From Geobacter sp. (GTDB taxonomy: Bacteria; Desulfobacterota; Desulfuromonadia; Geobacterales; Pseudopelobacteraceae): 64,000 nt of DNA. The notes beneath the pieces were generated by a model that was not told the origin of the DNA, did no database searches, and saw only the letters and a list, made by a program, of their open reading frames with translations. The position numbers were made by a program, and so were the translations under genes. Shown one piece after another: positions 42,740-53,700 of this stretch (position 1 is the first letter of the stretch; the number at the start of each line of letters is the position of its first letter). Location of the stretch: assembly GCA_009684515.1 (NCBI GenBank), contig WKKS01000002.1, positions 1-64,000 on the forward strand, written 5' to 3'.

Positions 42740-43945
42740 ATGTCTCTGACTGATCTTATTTATGATGCGTATGACAGGCTTAAAAAGCGGGTTCGCCACA
42801 GCGAGTTGATCTATTCACACTATTACAGTGAACAGTTTGGTATTCCGCTGTATTTTAAATGCGAGAATCTCCAGAGAACTGGCTCATTCAAGATTCGTGG
42901 AGCGCTCAATTTCATGACCTCCCAGCCGCGTGAAAATCTGGTTAATGGCGTTATTACAGCGTCTGCCGGCAATCATGCTCAAGGCGTGGCCTTTTCTGCT
43001 GACCTGCTGAGCGTTAAGGCAACAGTTTATATGCCTGAAATAACACCACCTCAGAAAGTACAAGCCACGCGCGATTATGGCGCCGAAGTTATTTTAACCG
43101 GCCGTAATTTCGATGAAGCCTGTGCCGCCGCTCTCGAAGCCCAGAGAAGTAGCGGAGCTTTATTCGTACACCCATTCGACGATGAATTGGTCATGGCAGG
43201 ACAAGGAACCATTGCGCTCGAAATTCTCGAAGAATTGCCGGACGTGCGCAACCTGATAATACCGGTTGGCGGCGGAGGCTTGATATCCGGTATGGCGGTG
43301 GCGACTCGGGACAAATTCCCGGACATCCGGATAATCGGCGTAGAATCAGTGGCGGCGCCATCCATGTCGGCCTCGTTTTCGGCGGGCAAACCTGTGGAAA
43401 AACCGGTCAGCGTAACACTTGCAGACGGAATAGCGGTAAAACGCCCCGGATCACGGACTGTTCCGGTCATTTGCGATTATGTTGATGAAATAATTCGAGT
43501 TGAAGAAGAAGATATCGCTCTGGCAATTGTATCTCTGCTGGAAAAGACCAAAATGCTGGTCGAAGGAGCCGGAGCAGTGACACTGGCTGCTGTCCAGAAT
43601 CGTCGCATAGCAGAGTTGGAAGGAAAGACGGTCTGCCTGCTGTCAGGCGGCAATATCGACGTAAAAACCATCTCACAAGTTGTAGAGCGTGGCCTTATCG
43701 CAGGCGGGAGATACCTCAAACTGACAGTGGAACTGGATGACCATCCTGGTGCCCTGGCCACTTTGGCAGAAAATATTGCTGCTACGCGTGCCAATATTTT
43801 CCACATAACCCATGACCGGCGCTCCAAAACTCTGGCAATTGGCAGAACAGACGTCTCGCTCGAGCTTGAAACCCGTGGATATGAACACATTAAAGACATC
43901 GTGAGCTACCTGGAAGGAAAAGGCTACCGTCTCTCAGTAATGTAG
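42740..43945 (+). CDS. ilvA: Threonine ammonia-lyase
   Basis: About 401 residues from ATG 42740 after CAGGAG; open sequence upstream is not coding. The PLP domain has GSFKIRGAL with the Schiff-base Lys, SAGNHAQG and GGGGLISG. The C-terminal ACT domain (about 325-401, LTVELDDHPGALATL) binds the feedback ligand. The short single-ACT form is seen in both biosynthetic and catabolic enzymes. It makes 2-oxobutanoate for isoleucine. The TPR-glycosyltransferase gene follows by twelve bases. Confidence 0.94.
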   Translation: MSLTDLIYDAYDRLKKRVRHSELIYSHYYSEQFGIPLYFKCENLQRTGSFKIRGALNFMTSQPRENLVNGVITASAGNHAQGVAFSADLLSVKATVYMPEITPPQKVQATRDYGAEVILTGRNFDEACAAALEAQRSSGALFVHPFDDELVMAGQGTIALEILEELPDVRNLIIPVGGGGLISGMAVATRDKFPDIRIIGVESVAAPSMSASFSAGKPVEKPVSVTLADGIAVKRPGSRTVPVICDYVDEIIRVEEEDIALAIVSLLEKTKMLVEGAGAVTLAAVQNRRIAELEGKTVCLLSGGNIDVKTISQVVERGLIAGGRYLKLTVELDDHPGALATLAENIAATRANIFHITHDRRSKTLAIGRTDVSLELETRGYEHIKDIVSYLEGKGYRLSVM

Positions 43946-43957
43946 CCCTGAGATTTT

Positions 43958-45319
43958 ATGAGCAATTCAAAAGAGCAGGTGCAACAATTGTTTCAAAAAG
44001 GTTCGGAATTTCTACAGGGCGGCAACCCAGCTGACGCCCTGAACTGCTTTCGGCAGCTACAACTGCTCGTAGCCCCAAACCCGACGGTTTTTCTGTACGC
44101 CGGCACGGCACTTCACAACCTGGGAAGATTTATCGAAGCCATTTCGTCCTACCGCCAGGCGCTCGAGCTGGCTCCTGATACCGGTGAAATTCATAACAAT
44201 CTGGGCAACTCCCTAATGGCAACCGGCAACTTTCCTGAGGCCGCTGAAAGTTTTGCTGCGGCAACCAGACTGCTTCCATCAAATCCGGTGCCACTAACTG
44301 CCCTGGCAACTGCACAGCAGGCTTTGGGCAAGATTGCAGGGGCAGAAAGCAGTTGTCGATCAGCACTGTCTCTAGCTCCGGATTTTGCAGAAGCACATTG
44401 GAACCTCGCATTGAACCTGCTTCTGCAAGGTCGCTATGCCGAGGGATGGCGCGAGTATGAATGGCGCTGGCGAAGAGCTGCATTTACCTCACCCGTCAGA
44501 CATATTAATGTTCAGCAGTGGGATGGTTCGGCGCTGGAAGGTAAAACCATATTGCTGCACGCCGAGCAGGGCTTTGGCGACGCCATACAGTTTGTGCGTT
44601 ATGTTTCGCTGGTTGCAAAACTTGGCGGTTCGGTATTACTGGAATGTCACCCGGAACTGGTTTCACTTTTTCAGGGAGTAGAGGGGGTGCAAACTGTTTT
44701 ACCGTTCGGGGAATCACTGCCAGATGCTGATTATCAGATCTCACTGCTTTCATTACCACACATTTTAGGCACTACCGTTGACAACATACCGTCGAAAACG
44801 CCTTATTTGTCACCATCTTCCGGGCACCGTTCAAAATGGGCACATTTACTGACAGATTACCGGGATACCCTCCGAATCGGTTTGATTTGGGCCGGCAAAA
44901 GCTACCCTGACCCGCTCCGCTCCTGCCGCCTGTCCGATCTGGCGCCTCTTGCCGCCGTGGGTAACAGCACCTTTTTCTCCCTGCAACTCGGACCGGGAGC
45001 AGAACAGATGTCCTGTAAACCGCCCGGGATGAAGTTAATTGACCTTACAGCCGAAATCAGCGATTTCTCAGACACAGCCGCCCTGATTGAGCAGCTTGAT
45101 CTTGTGATCAGCATTGACACAGCCACAGCCCATCTGGCAGGCGCACTGGGCAAACCGACCTGGCTGCTGCTGCCATATGCTCCTGACTGGCGCTGGTTGT
45201 TAAAGCGCGCAGATTCGCCCTGGTACCCTGGCATGCGTCTTTTTCGGCAGGAAACATCCGGTAAGTGGGATACGGTTATCAACAAAGTGGCCATGGCTTT
45301 TGTTCAAAACCGGCCATAA
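43958..45319 (+). CDS. TPR protein with GT9-like glycosyltransferase domain, single unit
   Basis: A 453-residue protein. Four TPR repeats (about 5-155, with VFLYAGTALHNLGRFIEAISS and EIHNNLGNSLMATGNFPEA) lead into the linker GWREYEWRWRR and a two-lobed GT9/heptosyltransferase-like domain. N lobe: LLHAEQGFGDAIQFVRY. C lobe: RIGLIWAGKSYPDPLRSC and DLVISIDTATAHLAGALGKPTW, then DWRWLL and SPWYPGMRLFRQ. This unit is repeated in the very large gene on the other side of flagellin. Inferred role is transfer of a sugar to a protein or glycan, perhaps flagellin. The donor is unknown. Confidence 0.85.
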   Translation: MSNSKEQVQQLFQKGSEFLQGGNPADALNCFRQLQLLVAPNPTVFLYAGTALHNLGRFIEAISSYRQALELAPDTGEIHNNLGNSLMATGNFPEAAESFAAATRLLPSNPVPLTALATAQQALGKIAGAESSCRSALSLAPDFAEAHWNLALNLLLQGRYAEGWREYEWRWRRAAFTSPVRHINVQQWDGSALEGKTILLHAEQGFGDAIQFVRYVSLVAKLGGSVLLECHPELVSLFQGVEGVQTVLPFGESLPDADYQISLLSLPHILGTTVDNIPSKTPYLSPSSGHRSKWAHLLTDYRDTLRIGLIWAGKSYPDPLRSCRLSDLAPLAAVGNSTFFSLQLGPGAEQMSCKPPGMKLIDLTAEISDFSDTAALIEQLDLVISIDTATAHLAGALGKPTWLLLPYAPDWRWLLKRADSPWYPGMRLFRQETSGKWDTVINKVAMAFVQNRP

Positions 45320-45322
45320 AAC

Positions 45323-45357
45323 AAAAAATCCCTTGAAGTAACTCAAAGGATTTTTTC
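45323..45357. terminator. Bidirectional terminator between TPR-GT and flaF genes
   Basis: AAAAATCC.TTGA / TCAA.GGATTTTT with loop AGTAAC lies between convergent genes and has A/T runs on both sides. Confidence 0.85.
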
Positions 45358-45378
45358 AACGAGTATAAAGCTGACCGT

Positions 45379-45759
45379 TTACTGTCCGGAAGAAGTTCTT
45401 AAACCTGCTGCAATGTTAAAATCAATGTCGATAATGATGGACAGCTTTTCCTTCTCTGGAAATGCCAGAACTTCAAACAAGCGCTTATCGATAAAAAGAC
45501 TCAGGTTCAAAATATCTTCCTTCAGATTTTTGGGAAGCGGATTCTCAGGGTCGGATAGCTCGGCCTGAAAAAAACTCCACACCTTCTGGTTAAACTTAAC
45601 CGCCTCAAGCAGCTTTTCGTCGCGATCAATCGCATCCCAGTTTTCCTGCACCTGTTTCAGCATAATTCCTGCCCGGGTCAACACCGAGGCTTCCAGCTCT
45701 CTCCCGCTGAGGACTTCCTTTTGCATGGATGTGTATGCATTAACCGAGTTTTGATTCAT
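45379..45759 (-). CDS. flaF: Flagellin synthesis regulator FlaF
   Basis: A 126-residue protein with the FlaF pattern: SGRELEASVLTRAG, then EAVKFNQKVWSFFQAEL with the conserved N-x-x-x-W, then NPLPKNLKEDILNLSLF. FlaF acts with FlbT to couple flagellin synthesis to filament assembly, best known in Caulobacter and other Alphaproteobacteria. The gene overlaps flbT by 20 bases. Confidence 0.9.
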   Translation of the reverse strand: MNQNSVNAYTSMQKEVLSGRELEASVLTRAGIMLKQVQENWDAIDRDEKLLEAVKFNQKVWSFFQAELSDPENPLPKNLKEDILNLSLFIDKRLFEVLAFPEKEKLSIIIDIDFNIAAGLRTSSGQ

Positions 45760-46138
45760 TGTTTAAGAGCTCCTCTTCATAAGCCATTAGTTTTTTGGTC
45801 AGCTTCAATGCCTGATAATACCTGTCGTTGAGAATAGCCTGACTAACCTGTGAAATCAAGTCTTTCATACTTGGAACAGCCCCCAACAACTCTCTCACAA
45901 GTTCCCAGTAGATCGGATGAATTTCTGCACTGTTTTTTTCATCAATATACATGAGTTGAATTGCAAGATATATGCGGCGGCAAGGGGTAGTAGCCTCATG
46001 TTCAGTTAAAATATCCGCCTGTCTTAATATCGGAACATTATTTTCAATCAGCAAATGGCTGCTGGACGCGCCGTTTTTTATGACAGCACCTCCAATAATG
46101 ACCTTCTCATGTGGTTTCAGGTTTATTTTTAGTGACAT
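45740..46138 (-). CDS. flbT: Flagellin mRNA regulator FlbT
   Basis: A 132-residue protein with the FlbT pattern (KINLKPHEKVIIGGAVIKNG near the start, then ILTEHEATTPCRRIYLAIQLMY). In Caulobacter FlbT binds flagellin mRNA and lowers its stability. It follows an unknown gene by four bases and overlaps flaF, so all are in the flagellin unit. Confidence 0.92.
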   Translation of the reverse strand: MSLKINLKPHEKVIIGGAVIKNGASSSHLLIENNVPILRQADILTEHEATTPCRRIYLAIQLMYIDEKNSAEIHPIYWELVRELLGAVPSMKDLISQVSQAILNDRYYQALKLTKKLMAYEEELLNNESKLG

Positions 46139-46142
46139 AAAT

Positions 46143-46763
46143 TCAGGGTTGCACCAATGCTTGAGTAACTTTACTGCTGAGACCTACCAGTTGCGCGGAT
46201 GTACCGTCAAGGGTTTGCGACACCTCTTTCAGCCTGGTGTCACTGCTGGAGTTGTCAAGCTGTGGAATTGCATTCTGCGCGAGAATGCTGCCCTGATCCT
46301 CAAAAAGCATCCCCCACATATGTTTGACCTTTTCATACACCGGCGGTGGCGGTGGCGGAACCATAAGACTTACCAGCTCTTTACGCAAGCCGCTGTATTC
46401 CATCAAACGCTCATTTCTCTCTTTGCTGTCAACCGGAAACGGCGGATAGTTCTTGATTATTGATTGAACAGTGCTGTTCATCGAATCAACCAGACCAACG
46501 GACCTATTCAAAAACTCGTTAGTTTCTCTGACTCCTTTTGCCAGCTGATTGAGACTGGCGTGCATCTGTTCGATAACGCGCACGGTATCAAGGTTTTTCA
46601 GAGTAACTGTCGAGCTGACCTGCACTGAGTCCGCATTCTCACGCTTTGCGCTGGAAATTTGAGCTGAAATATCCTTTTCCTGCGGCTTGTTTGCCATCTG
46701 GCTCGGCAAAGGTTGTTTGTATGCGTTACTGGCCATGATACTGCTGACTTTAGTCGCGTCCAT
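46143..46763 (-). CDS. Unknown protein of the flagellin operon
   Basis: A 206-residue protein between flagellin and flbT. There is no signal peptide. A central helical part (NLDTVRVIEQMHASLNQL) is followed by the distinct stretch KNYPPFPVDSKERNERL and a run of prolines (VPPPPPPVYEKVKHM). I cannot name the family. Its place between the filament protein and its mRNA regulators suggests a part in flagellin export, assembly or regulation. The polyproline run may need EF-P for translation. Confidence 0.8.
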   Translation of the reverse strand: MDATKVSSIMASNAYKQPLPSQMANKPQEKDISAQISSAKRENADSVQVSSTVTLKNLDTVRVIEQMHASLNQLAKGVRETNEFLNRSVGLVDSMNSTVQSIIKNYPPFPVDSKERNERLMEYSGLRKELVSLMVPPPPPPVYEKVKHMWGMLFEDQGSILAQNAIPQLDNSSSDTRLKEVSQTLDGTSAQLVGLSSKVTQALVQP

Positions 46764-46789
46764 ATCCGCCCCCTAAGGTTCCGCAACGA

Positions 46790-46817
46790 CGCGAGGGGGG
46801 CATAAGCCCCCCTCGCG
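46790..46817. repeat. Perfect hairpin downstream of flagellin
   Basis: CGCGAGGGGGGC / GCCCCCCTCGCG with loop ATAA lies between flagellin and the next gene. No T-run follows, so it is more likely an mRNA-stabilising or attenuating structure that favours flagellin over the downstream regulators. Confidence 0.8.
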
Positions 46818-46856
46818 AGTTCAGCGAAACTTGTGCTAATCAAAACTTCCCGGTTT

Positions 46857-47675
46857 CTAGAACAGACGAAGTACTGACTGAGCAGCCTGTGAAGAGAGGC
46901 TCAGAGCGGTGGTGCCCAGGGACTGACGTGTCTGCAGCATCAGCATGTTGGCACCTTCATTGTTCATGTCTGCCAGTGTCAGGCCGTCGGCACCCTGCTG
47001 CAGAGTGTTGATGACGTTGTCAGTGAAGTCCTGACGGGTGGTGATAACCGACAGGTTACTGGCCAGAGTTGAAGACTTGGTACGCAAGGTTGTCAGAGCG
47101 GTATCCATGTAGGACAACGAGCTGGCGGCATTTCCGGCAACTGCCCAGTTGGTAACTGCGGATGTAACGCCAAGTGAAACTGCATCCGCTTTGAATCCTG
47201 CAACTGTCAGCTTGGCATCGCCAGCCTTGGGAGCAAACTCGATAGACAGTGTACCGTTGGTCAACAGGTTGGTACCACGGTAGCCGGAGTCACTGGCCAA
47301 CGTTGTAATCTGGCTGGTGATTTGCAGGAACTGGCTCTCGTAGGTAACCTGAGACAAAGTATCGTTGGTAGCTGAAGCCGAGCTTGCGAGACCTTTAGCA
47401 GCCTGAATAAGAGAAGTGATCGCCTTGATGCCGTTGTCTGCGTTCTTAACTGTCTGAACTGCCTCGCTCATGCCGTCTTTGCGGTCATTAAGGTCGCTGG
47501 CGCGCTCCATGTGTGCCTGGGCAGCAAAGAAGTTGGTCGGATTGTCGAGAGCGGTGTTCACGCGCTTGCCGCTGCTCAATTTATTTTGAGTCTCCGTCAA
47601 CTGTTTTGATGTTTGCTGAAGTGCGAGAAGGTTGTTTCTCATGCCTGCGGTTAGGGAGATGTCTGAAATTGCCAT
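46857..47675 (-). CDS. fliC: Short flagellin
   Basis: A 272-residue flagellin with ATG after AAAGGAG. N-terminal D0/D1 helices (ISLTAGMRNNLLALQ, LSSGKRVNTALDNP) and the C-terminal helix with the closing motif SQAAQSVLRLF. The variable middle is very short, so there is essentially no D2/D3 surface domain. It is the first gene of a unit with an unknown protein, FlbT and FlaF. Ser/Thr residues in the middle segment (TNGTLS, TSAVTNW) could be glycosylation sites. It lies 54 bases after the giant glycosyltransferase-like gene. Confidence 0.95.
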   Translation of the reverse strand: MAISDISLTAGMRNNLLALQQTSKQLTETQNKLSSGKRVNTALDNPTNFFAAQAHMERASDLNDRKDGMSEAVQTVKNADNGIKAITSLIQAAKGLASSASATNDTLSQVTYESQFLQITSQITTLASDSGYRGTNLLTNGTLSIEFAPKAGDAKLTVAGFKADAVSLGVTSAVTNWAVAGNAASSLSYMDTALTTLRTKSSTLASNLSVITTRQDFTDNVINTLQQGADGLTLADMNNEGANMLMLQTRQSLGTTALSLSSQAAQSVLRLF

Positions 47676-47729
47676 GGTGATGCTCCTTTCTGGGGTGTAC
47701 CGGTATAAATCCGGTTGCGCTTTCTGCGC

Positions 47730-50700
47730 TTACTGACTCATATCGACGGCCGCAGGAAACTCTTTAGTAAAAATATCATCTGGTTTAACTTTTTCTTCCA
47801 ACATCAATTTCCACCGTTCACTTCTCACTTTTCCTGGTGTCAGATAAGGTGGATTGGCCGGAATGAAACCGGGGGTTATACAAAACAGCGCTGGAACTGA
47901 GAGCAGCAGCATCTGGAGGTCGCAAACCGGCAGCAATTCTCCATGCGGCACAACCCGACTGACGCCCTGAACTGAACTCACCAGGCTTACCAGTGGCGGC
48001 TGGCAGCTGACAACGACCCGGTAACCGGCTCCGGCCAGCAGCGGCAGGAAGCGGGAAAACAGAATTGTATCGCCATAACCCTGCTCACAATGCACCAGAA
48101 CCGTTGAACCGGCCGGATGAGTGCCAAGATTCTCTTTTTGCAACATGGGCCAGGGGGGCAGCAGATTCGAAGGAAGCCTTTTCAGTCGCCATTCAAAATG
48201 CTGCCAACCCTCTGGATACTCGCCAACGGCAAAGAGCGAGTATGCCAGGTTCAGATGTCCGGCAACATGCCCGGGATCCAGCTCCAGAACGTGTCTGAAC
48301 GCTTTGATCGCCTCCGCATTTTTGCCAAGCAGCGCCAATGCGGCGCCAAGATTCAGATGGGCATCGGGGGAGTCGCAATCCAGTTTCACCTCCAGCAGTT
48401 GACTATCCAGCAGCTGTTCCAATTTGCGGCGCTCTTCGGAAACAAAGGTGTTTGACTCGTGCCGGATTGCTGGAGGATCATTTGTCGGTTTGCCGGTTAA
48501 AGTTGACAGTCGCGCGACCACTTCCCGTATAACCGCGTCCCAATCATCAAAGTCCGGCTGCCGGAACAGCTCTGCGTCCGGATACCAGAGGCTTATTTCA
48601 GATTCCGGCGACCAGCGCCAATCGGGGACGTGGGACAGCAGCACCCAGGTCGGCCGACCGGTTGCTGCCGCCAGGTGCGATACCGAAGTATCAATTGAGA
48701 TGATCAGATCGAGATTTGCCATTAAAGCGGCAGTATCCTCGAAATCGCGGATTTGGCCGGTCAGATCAATCATTCCCGCATCCGGTTCTTCTTCGGAATC
48801 CATCTGAAGAGTCACAAAGGTGATGCCTTTCAGACTCAAAAGTGGCGCCAGGGCAGAGAAGGGGCAACTGCGCTTGCGGTTGAGCGGATTGTCCTGCCGC
48901 CCTGACCAGGCCAGACCGACTCTCAAAACCTTGCCTGATGCTTGCAATGCCGCTTTACCATAATGTCGATCTACGGAGACCTGTAAAGCCGCAGCCACCG
49001 TATTCATCAACGAAGGCCAATCACCCCGGGTCGGTTGCCTGAACAGCCTCATGGACGGATACCAGGGACTGTCTTCACGATTGCACAGCCAGCGCCACTC
49101 GGCGACCTGCGGAAGGATCGTCCAGGTTTTCAATCCCAGCGCCCCTGCCAGATGCGCGACTGCGGTATCAATTGTAATAACCAGATCGAGGTTTGCCATC
49201 AAGGCCGCCGTATCGGCAAAGTTCCTGATCTCACTGGTCAGGTCGATAACCTGATGTGTGCCGGCAAAATCATCCAGCTGTTCCGTACCAACACCGATTT
49301 GGAGTGTATAGAAGTCAACACCATCAACTTCCCACAAGGGTGAAAAATATTTGAGCGGGCAGGACCGTTTGCGGTTAAGCACCTGGGTCTGCTTGGCGTA
49401 CCAGACCAGTCCCACCCTGAACCGTCCCGATGTTCCCAAGCGTCCCCGCCACACGTCTACATCCTGAGGGTCGGCAGATAGATATGCGCCCTGCCCCGGA
49501 ATAGTCTCGACGGTTGTGCCAAAAACCAGCGGCAACGACATCATCGGCAAGTGACAGTCAAATGGAGGCAAAATTTCCCCGGCAGCTACGACTTCAGCCA
49601 CACCCACAAGCGAATGCAGCAGTTTTTTCAGGGCCGGGACCTGACATTCAACCACGACACGACCACCGTTCTTTGCAATGAGTGGCACATATCTGGCAAA
49701 CTGAACTGTATCTCCAAAGCCCTGTTCGGCATGCAGCAGAATCGTCTTGCCTTTCGGATCGGAACCATCCCAGCGCGGTTGAAAAAAGTCACGGACGGGA
49801 ACCGGATTCGCTTTTTCAAAGCGCCATTCGAATTCACGCCACCCCTCTGCATAAGCCCCCATGGCAAGCAGGGCCACCGACAGGTTCCAGTGACCTTCGG
49901 CATAATCCGGATCAAGCTCCAGCAGACGACGATAGACCGACACGGCCTCTTCCAAACGCCCCTGTGCGTTAAGCACCACCCCCAGATTATTGAGCGCCGA
50001 GTGGTGGCCGGGTGTCAACGCCAGTGCCTGACGATAACACTCTTCCGCTTTGCCGAGCTGTTCGATCGATTGATAAGCCGCTCCCATCATGTTGAGGGCG
50101 GCTACACTCCCGGGCTTGAGTGCTAAAGCCCGACTATAAGCGGCTATCGCATCTTCAAACATTTCCTCTGCCTGACAGACTTCTGCAACTCCCTGAAACG
50201 CCTCTGCACTGTCGGGATCCTTATCGATTGCCCGCTCGAAGGCAGCTCGTGCCAAAGAAAAATTCCGCATTCTTTTTTCAGCTTCGCCCAGGCCCAGATG
50301 AGCCGCCACAACATTCTGGTTTAACTCGACCACGCGCTCGAAGCAGGCTCGAGCTTCTTCAAGCTTGTTGATGGCGACATAAGCGTTCCCCAAGTTAAAC
50401 ATGGCGTTTATAAAGTCCGGCTTGCAATAAAGCGCTTCCTGATAGCAACTAATCGCTTCTTCGTAACGGCACATGGCATCCAGAGCCACACCCCGGTTGC
50501 AATGGGATTCTGCATTATCCGGCTCGCACGCTATCGCTCGTGAAAATGCAATTTCAGCCCGGACGGCGGATCCTGATTTCAACAGAGTGATACCCAGCTG
50601 ATTGAGCTTTTCCGGGCTATTGAACAACAACTCAAGCTCATATCTCACTTGACGGAAAACGCTCTCCCAATCGCCAGGTGATTTCTGCCGGAAAAGCCGC

Positions 50701-53700
50701 ATGGTGGGATACCAGGGCGTGTCACTCCTTTCGAGCAGCCAGCGCCATTCCGGCACATACGGAAGCAATGTCCAGACCGGTTTTCCCAGCGCTCCGGCCA
50801 GATGGGCCACGGCGGTATCCACGCTGATAACAAGATCGAGGTTGGCAATCAAGGCAGCCGTATCCGAAAAATCCCGAATCTGCCCTGTAGCATCAATAAC
50901 GGTCATGAGGCTTGACAGTTCAAATATCTGCTCCGCACCCGCCCCGATCTGCAAGCTGTAAAATTCGGTTTCCACAAGATCCTTCAGCAGCAGAAACTCG
51001 TGTAATGAACATGAACGGTTATGGTCGTCCCGATGGGTGGGGGTGCCCTGCCAGACCAGACCTATGCGAAAACGCTCCACATCCGGAAATTTCCGCCGCC
51101 ACTCCGTCACCTTGACCGGATCGGAGCTGAGATATGGAATGGTCTGCGGAATTGTTTCCAGAGCAGTCCCGAGCAGATATGGCAGAGTTTGCACCGGGGC
51201 ATGTACGTCAAAATCAGGCAACGGTCCATTGCGATCCACCACCTGACTGATGCCAATAACCGTTGCCAACAGAGACACCAGCTCCGGCAGGGCACAGACG
51301 ACAACCCTCCCGCCACTGGCCGCAGCCAGCGGTGCATAGCGAATGAACTGAATCATGTCACCGCGTCCCTGTTCCATATGGATCAGCAACGTTCTGCCTT
51401 CCAGAGGCGAACCGTCCCACTGCGGACGCCCCAGGTCAGGTATCCTGCTCGAAAACTCGGCAGCCTTCCAGCGCCATTCGTATTCCCTCCAACCGTTGTG
51501 GAAATCGCCGGAACGCAGCAGGAGCATCCCCAGCAACCAGTGGGCGTCGGCATGTGCCGGATCATGCCGCAAAACTGCTTGAACTGAATCGATGGATTCC
51601 TGGTACAAACCGCAATTCAAAAATGCATTTGCCAGATTATAGTGGGCCTTGACGAAGGCTGGATCAAGAACTGTGGCAGCGCGGTAGTGACTGATCGCTT
51701 CCTGAAGCCGCCCCTGAAGTTGCAGCACAACTCCCAGGCTGTAGCGAGGGTCCGGCAGATCCGGATATTGTTCCACAATTTGCCTGAAACAGCGCTCCGC
51801 CCCATCAAGATCTCCGGCATCCTTGAGCCTGACCCCAAGTTCGTAACTGGCCTGAAGATCCTCAGACCCGGAACAATTAGTCATTTCAGCCAGAAACCCT
51901 TCCAACTCTCTCCGAACCTGCCGGATCACCACTTCCCAGCCACTCTCCTGCTCTCGCTCGAAAACCCGCATGGTCGGATACCACGGAGTATCAGAATGTC
52001 CATCCAGCCAGCGCCACTCCAAACCCCTTGTTATGACCAGCCAGACCGGCAGCCCCATTGCCCCGGCAAGATGGGCAACAGCTGTGTCAACAGCGATAAG
52101 CAGGTCGAGGTTTGATATCAACGCCGCAGTCTCGGTAAAATCCGTCAAGAGGGGAGAAAAATCAATCAGACGCATTCCCTCAGGCGCTGAAGCAGCTTCC
52201 GCCGCAGCCGCACCTACTTGTAAACTGTAGAAACTGACATTGGGAAGTCCGCTAAGTTGCGCAAACACGCTCAGAGGGCATGAGCGCTCTTTGTCGCGCG
52301 GATTTTTCGGATTACCGCGCCAGACCAGTCCAATCTTCAAGGTTGAGCTGTCACCCAGCAGCTGCCGCCATTTAATAACCTTGTCAATCTCAGGAATGAT
52401 GTACGGCACTTGATTCGGCACCGAATCAATAGTTGTGCCGAAAATATGCGGCAGAGTGAGTAACTGGATATAAACATCGGTTAGCGGCGGTTCTTTTGAC
52501 TTCGGGACGATTTGATCCAGCCCTGGAAATGATTTGAACAGAGGGACCAGTGGCGGATCAATTTCAAAAACCACCTTCCCCCCCAGTTCTGCCACCAACG
52601 GGATATAACGGGCAAACTGGATCACATCGCCCAACCCTTGCTCCCCGTAAATCAGAATGCTTCTGCCGTTCAGCGGCGAACCATCCCATCGCGGCTGAGG
52701 ATAGCTGCGAAGATCGATTTCGAATTTTTCAATGGCCAATCGAACTTCGAAATTGGCAAAACCGGCCAGATAGTCGCCACTTTGTAGTTGGAGAGAAGCC
52801 AGATTGTAGACAACTTCAAGACAGCTTGGCCTGATTGCAAGAATTTTATTACATATTTCAATAGCTTCAGCAGCTTTGCACCGGGTTGACAAGACATTGC
52901 CCAGACTCAGAAGGATTTCAAACGAGTCCGGTTTGAGCAAGTGGGCCTTGCGCAGACACAGCTCTGCTTCAGGATATTCCCCCTGCTTAAGTAGAATGCC
53001 ACCAAGCGCAAACCAGATTGCCGGACTGGAGAGATTGCCTGAAAGAGCCTTTCGGTACGCCTGCTCGGCTTCGGCCAGCTGTTCAGCCATGTCATACGCC
53101 CGGCCCAGATGGAACCAGACCGCCGGGTCATCAGGCAGTTGCATGGTGAGACGTTGCAGCTTAGTGATGGCGGTGCCTGAATCATTATTTTCAATGGACA
53201 CCAAGGCTTGTTGAAATTTGTTTTCCAACATTTCTGCGGAGAATTCCGGCATATCGCCCCGGCACGACAACTGTTGCCGAAGCGCCTGAGCAACTTCGCG
53301 GACAACAGAGGCCCAATCTCCCGGCTGTGGCTGACGGAAAAGACGCATGGAAGGATACCAGGGCGAATCGGCACGACTGTTCATCCAACGCCAATCCGGA
53401 GCAAAAGGGAGCATCACCCAGACCGGTTTTCCCAGAGCACCGGCCAAATGAGCTATCACCGTATCAATTGTAATCACCAGATCCAGAGTGGTAATCAGCG
53501 CCGCGGTTTTGGCAAAGTCGCCTATGTCGTCTCCCAGATCGACTACCTGAGCGGCCATCTCCTTGGAAAGCGGCAGCTGGTCCTGTTCCCCATACTGTAG
53601 TGAATAGAAACGGGTTCCGCTGATGGCCAACAAAGGAGCCAGAAAATCGGGAGGACATGAACGGTTGGGATCCGGCATTGGCTTGCCTGCCCAGACGAGG

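Noticed and set aside
48065-53658. Many + strand and alternate-frame open stretches inside the giant gene
   Set aside because: They recur at the same place in each repeated unit, as expected from repeated coding sequence, and have no start signals.
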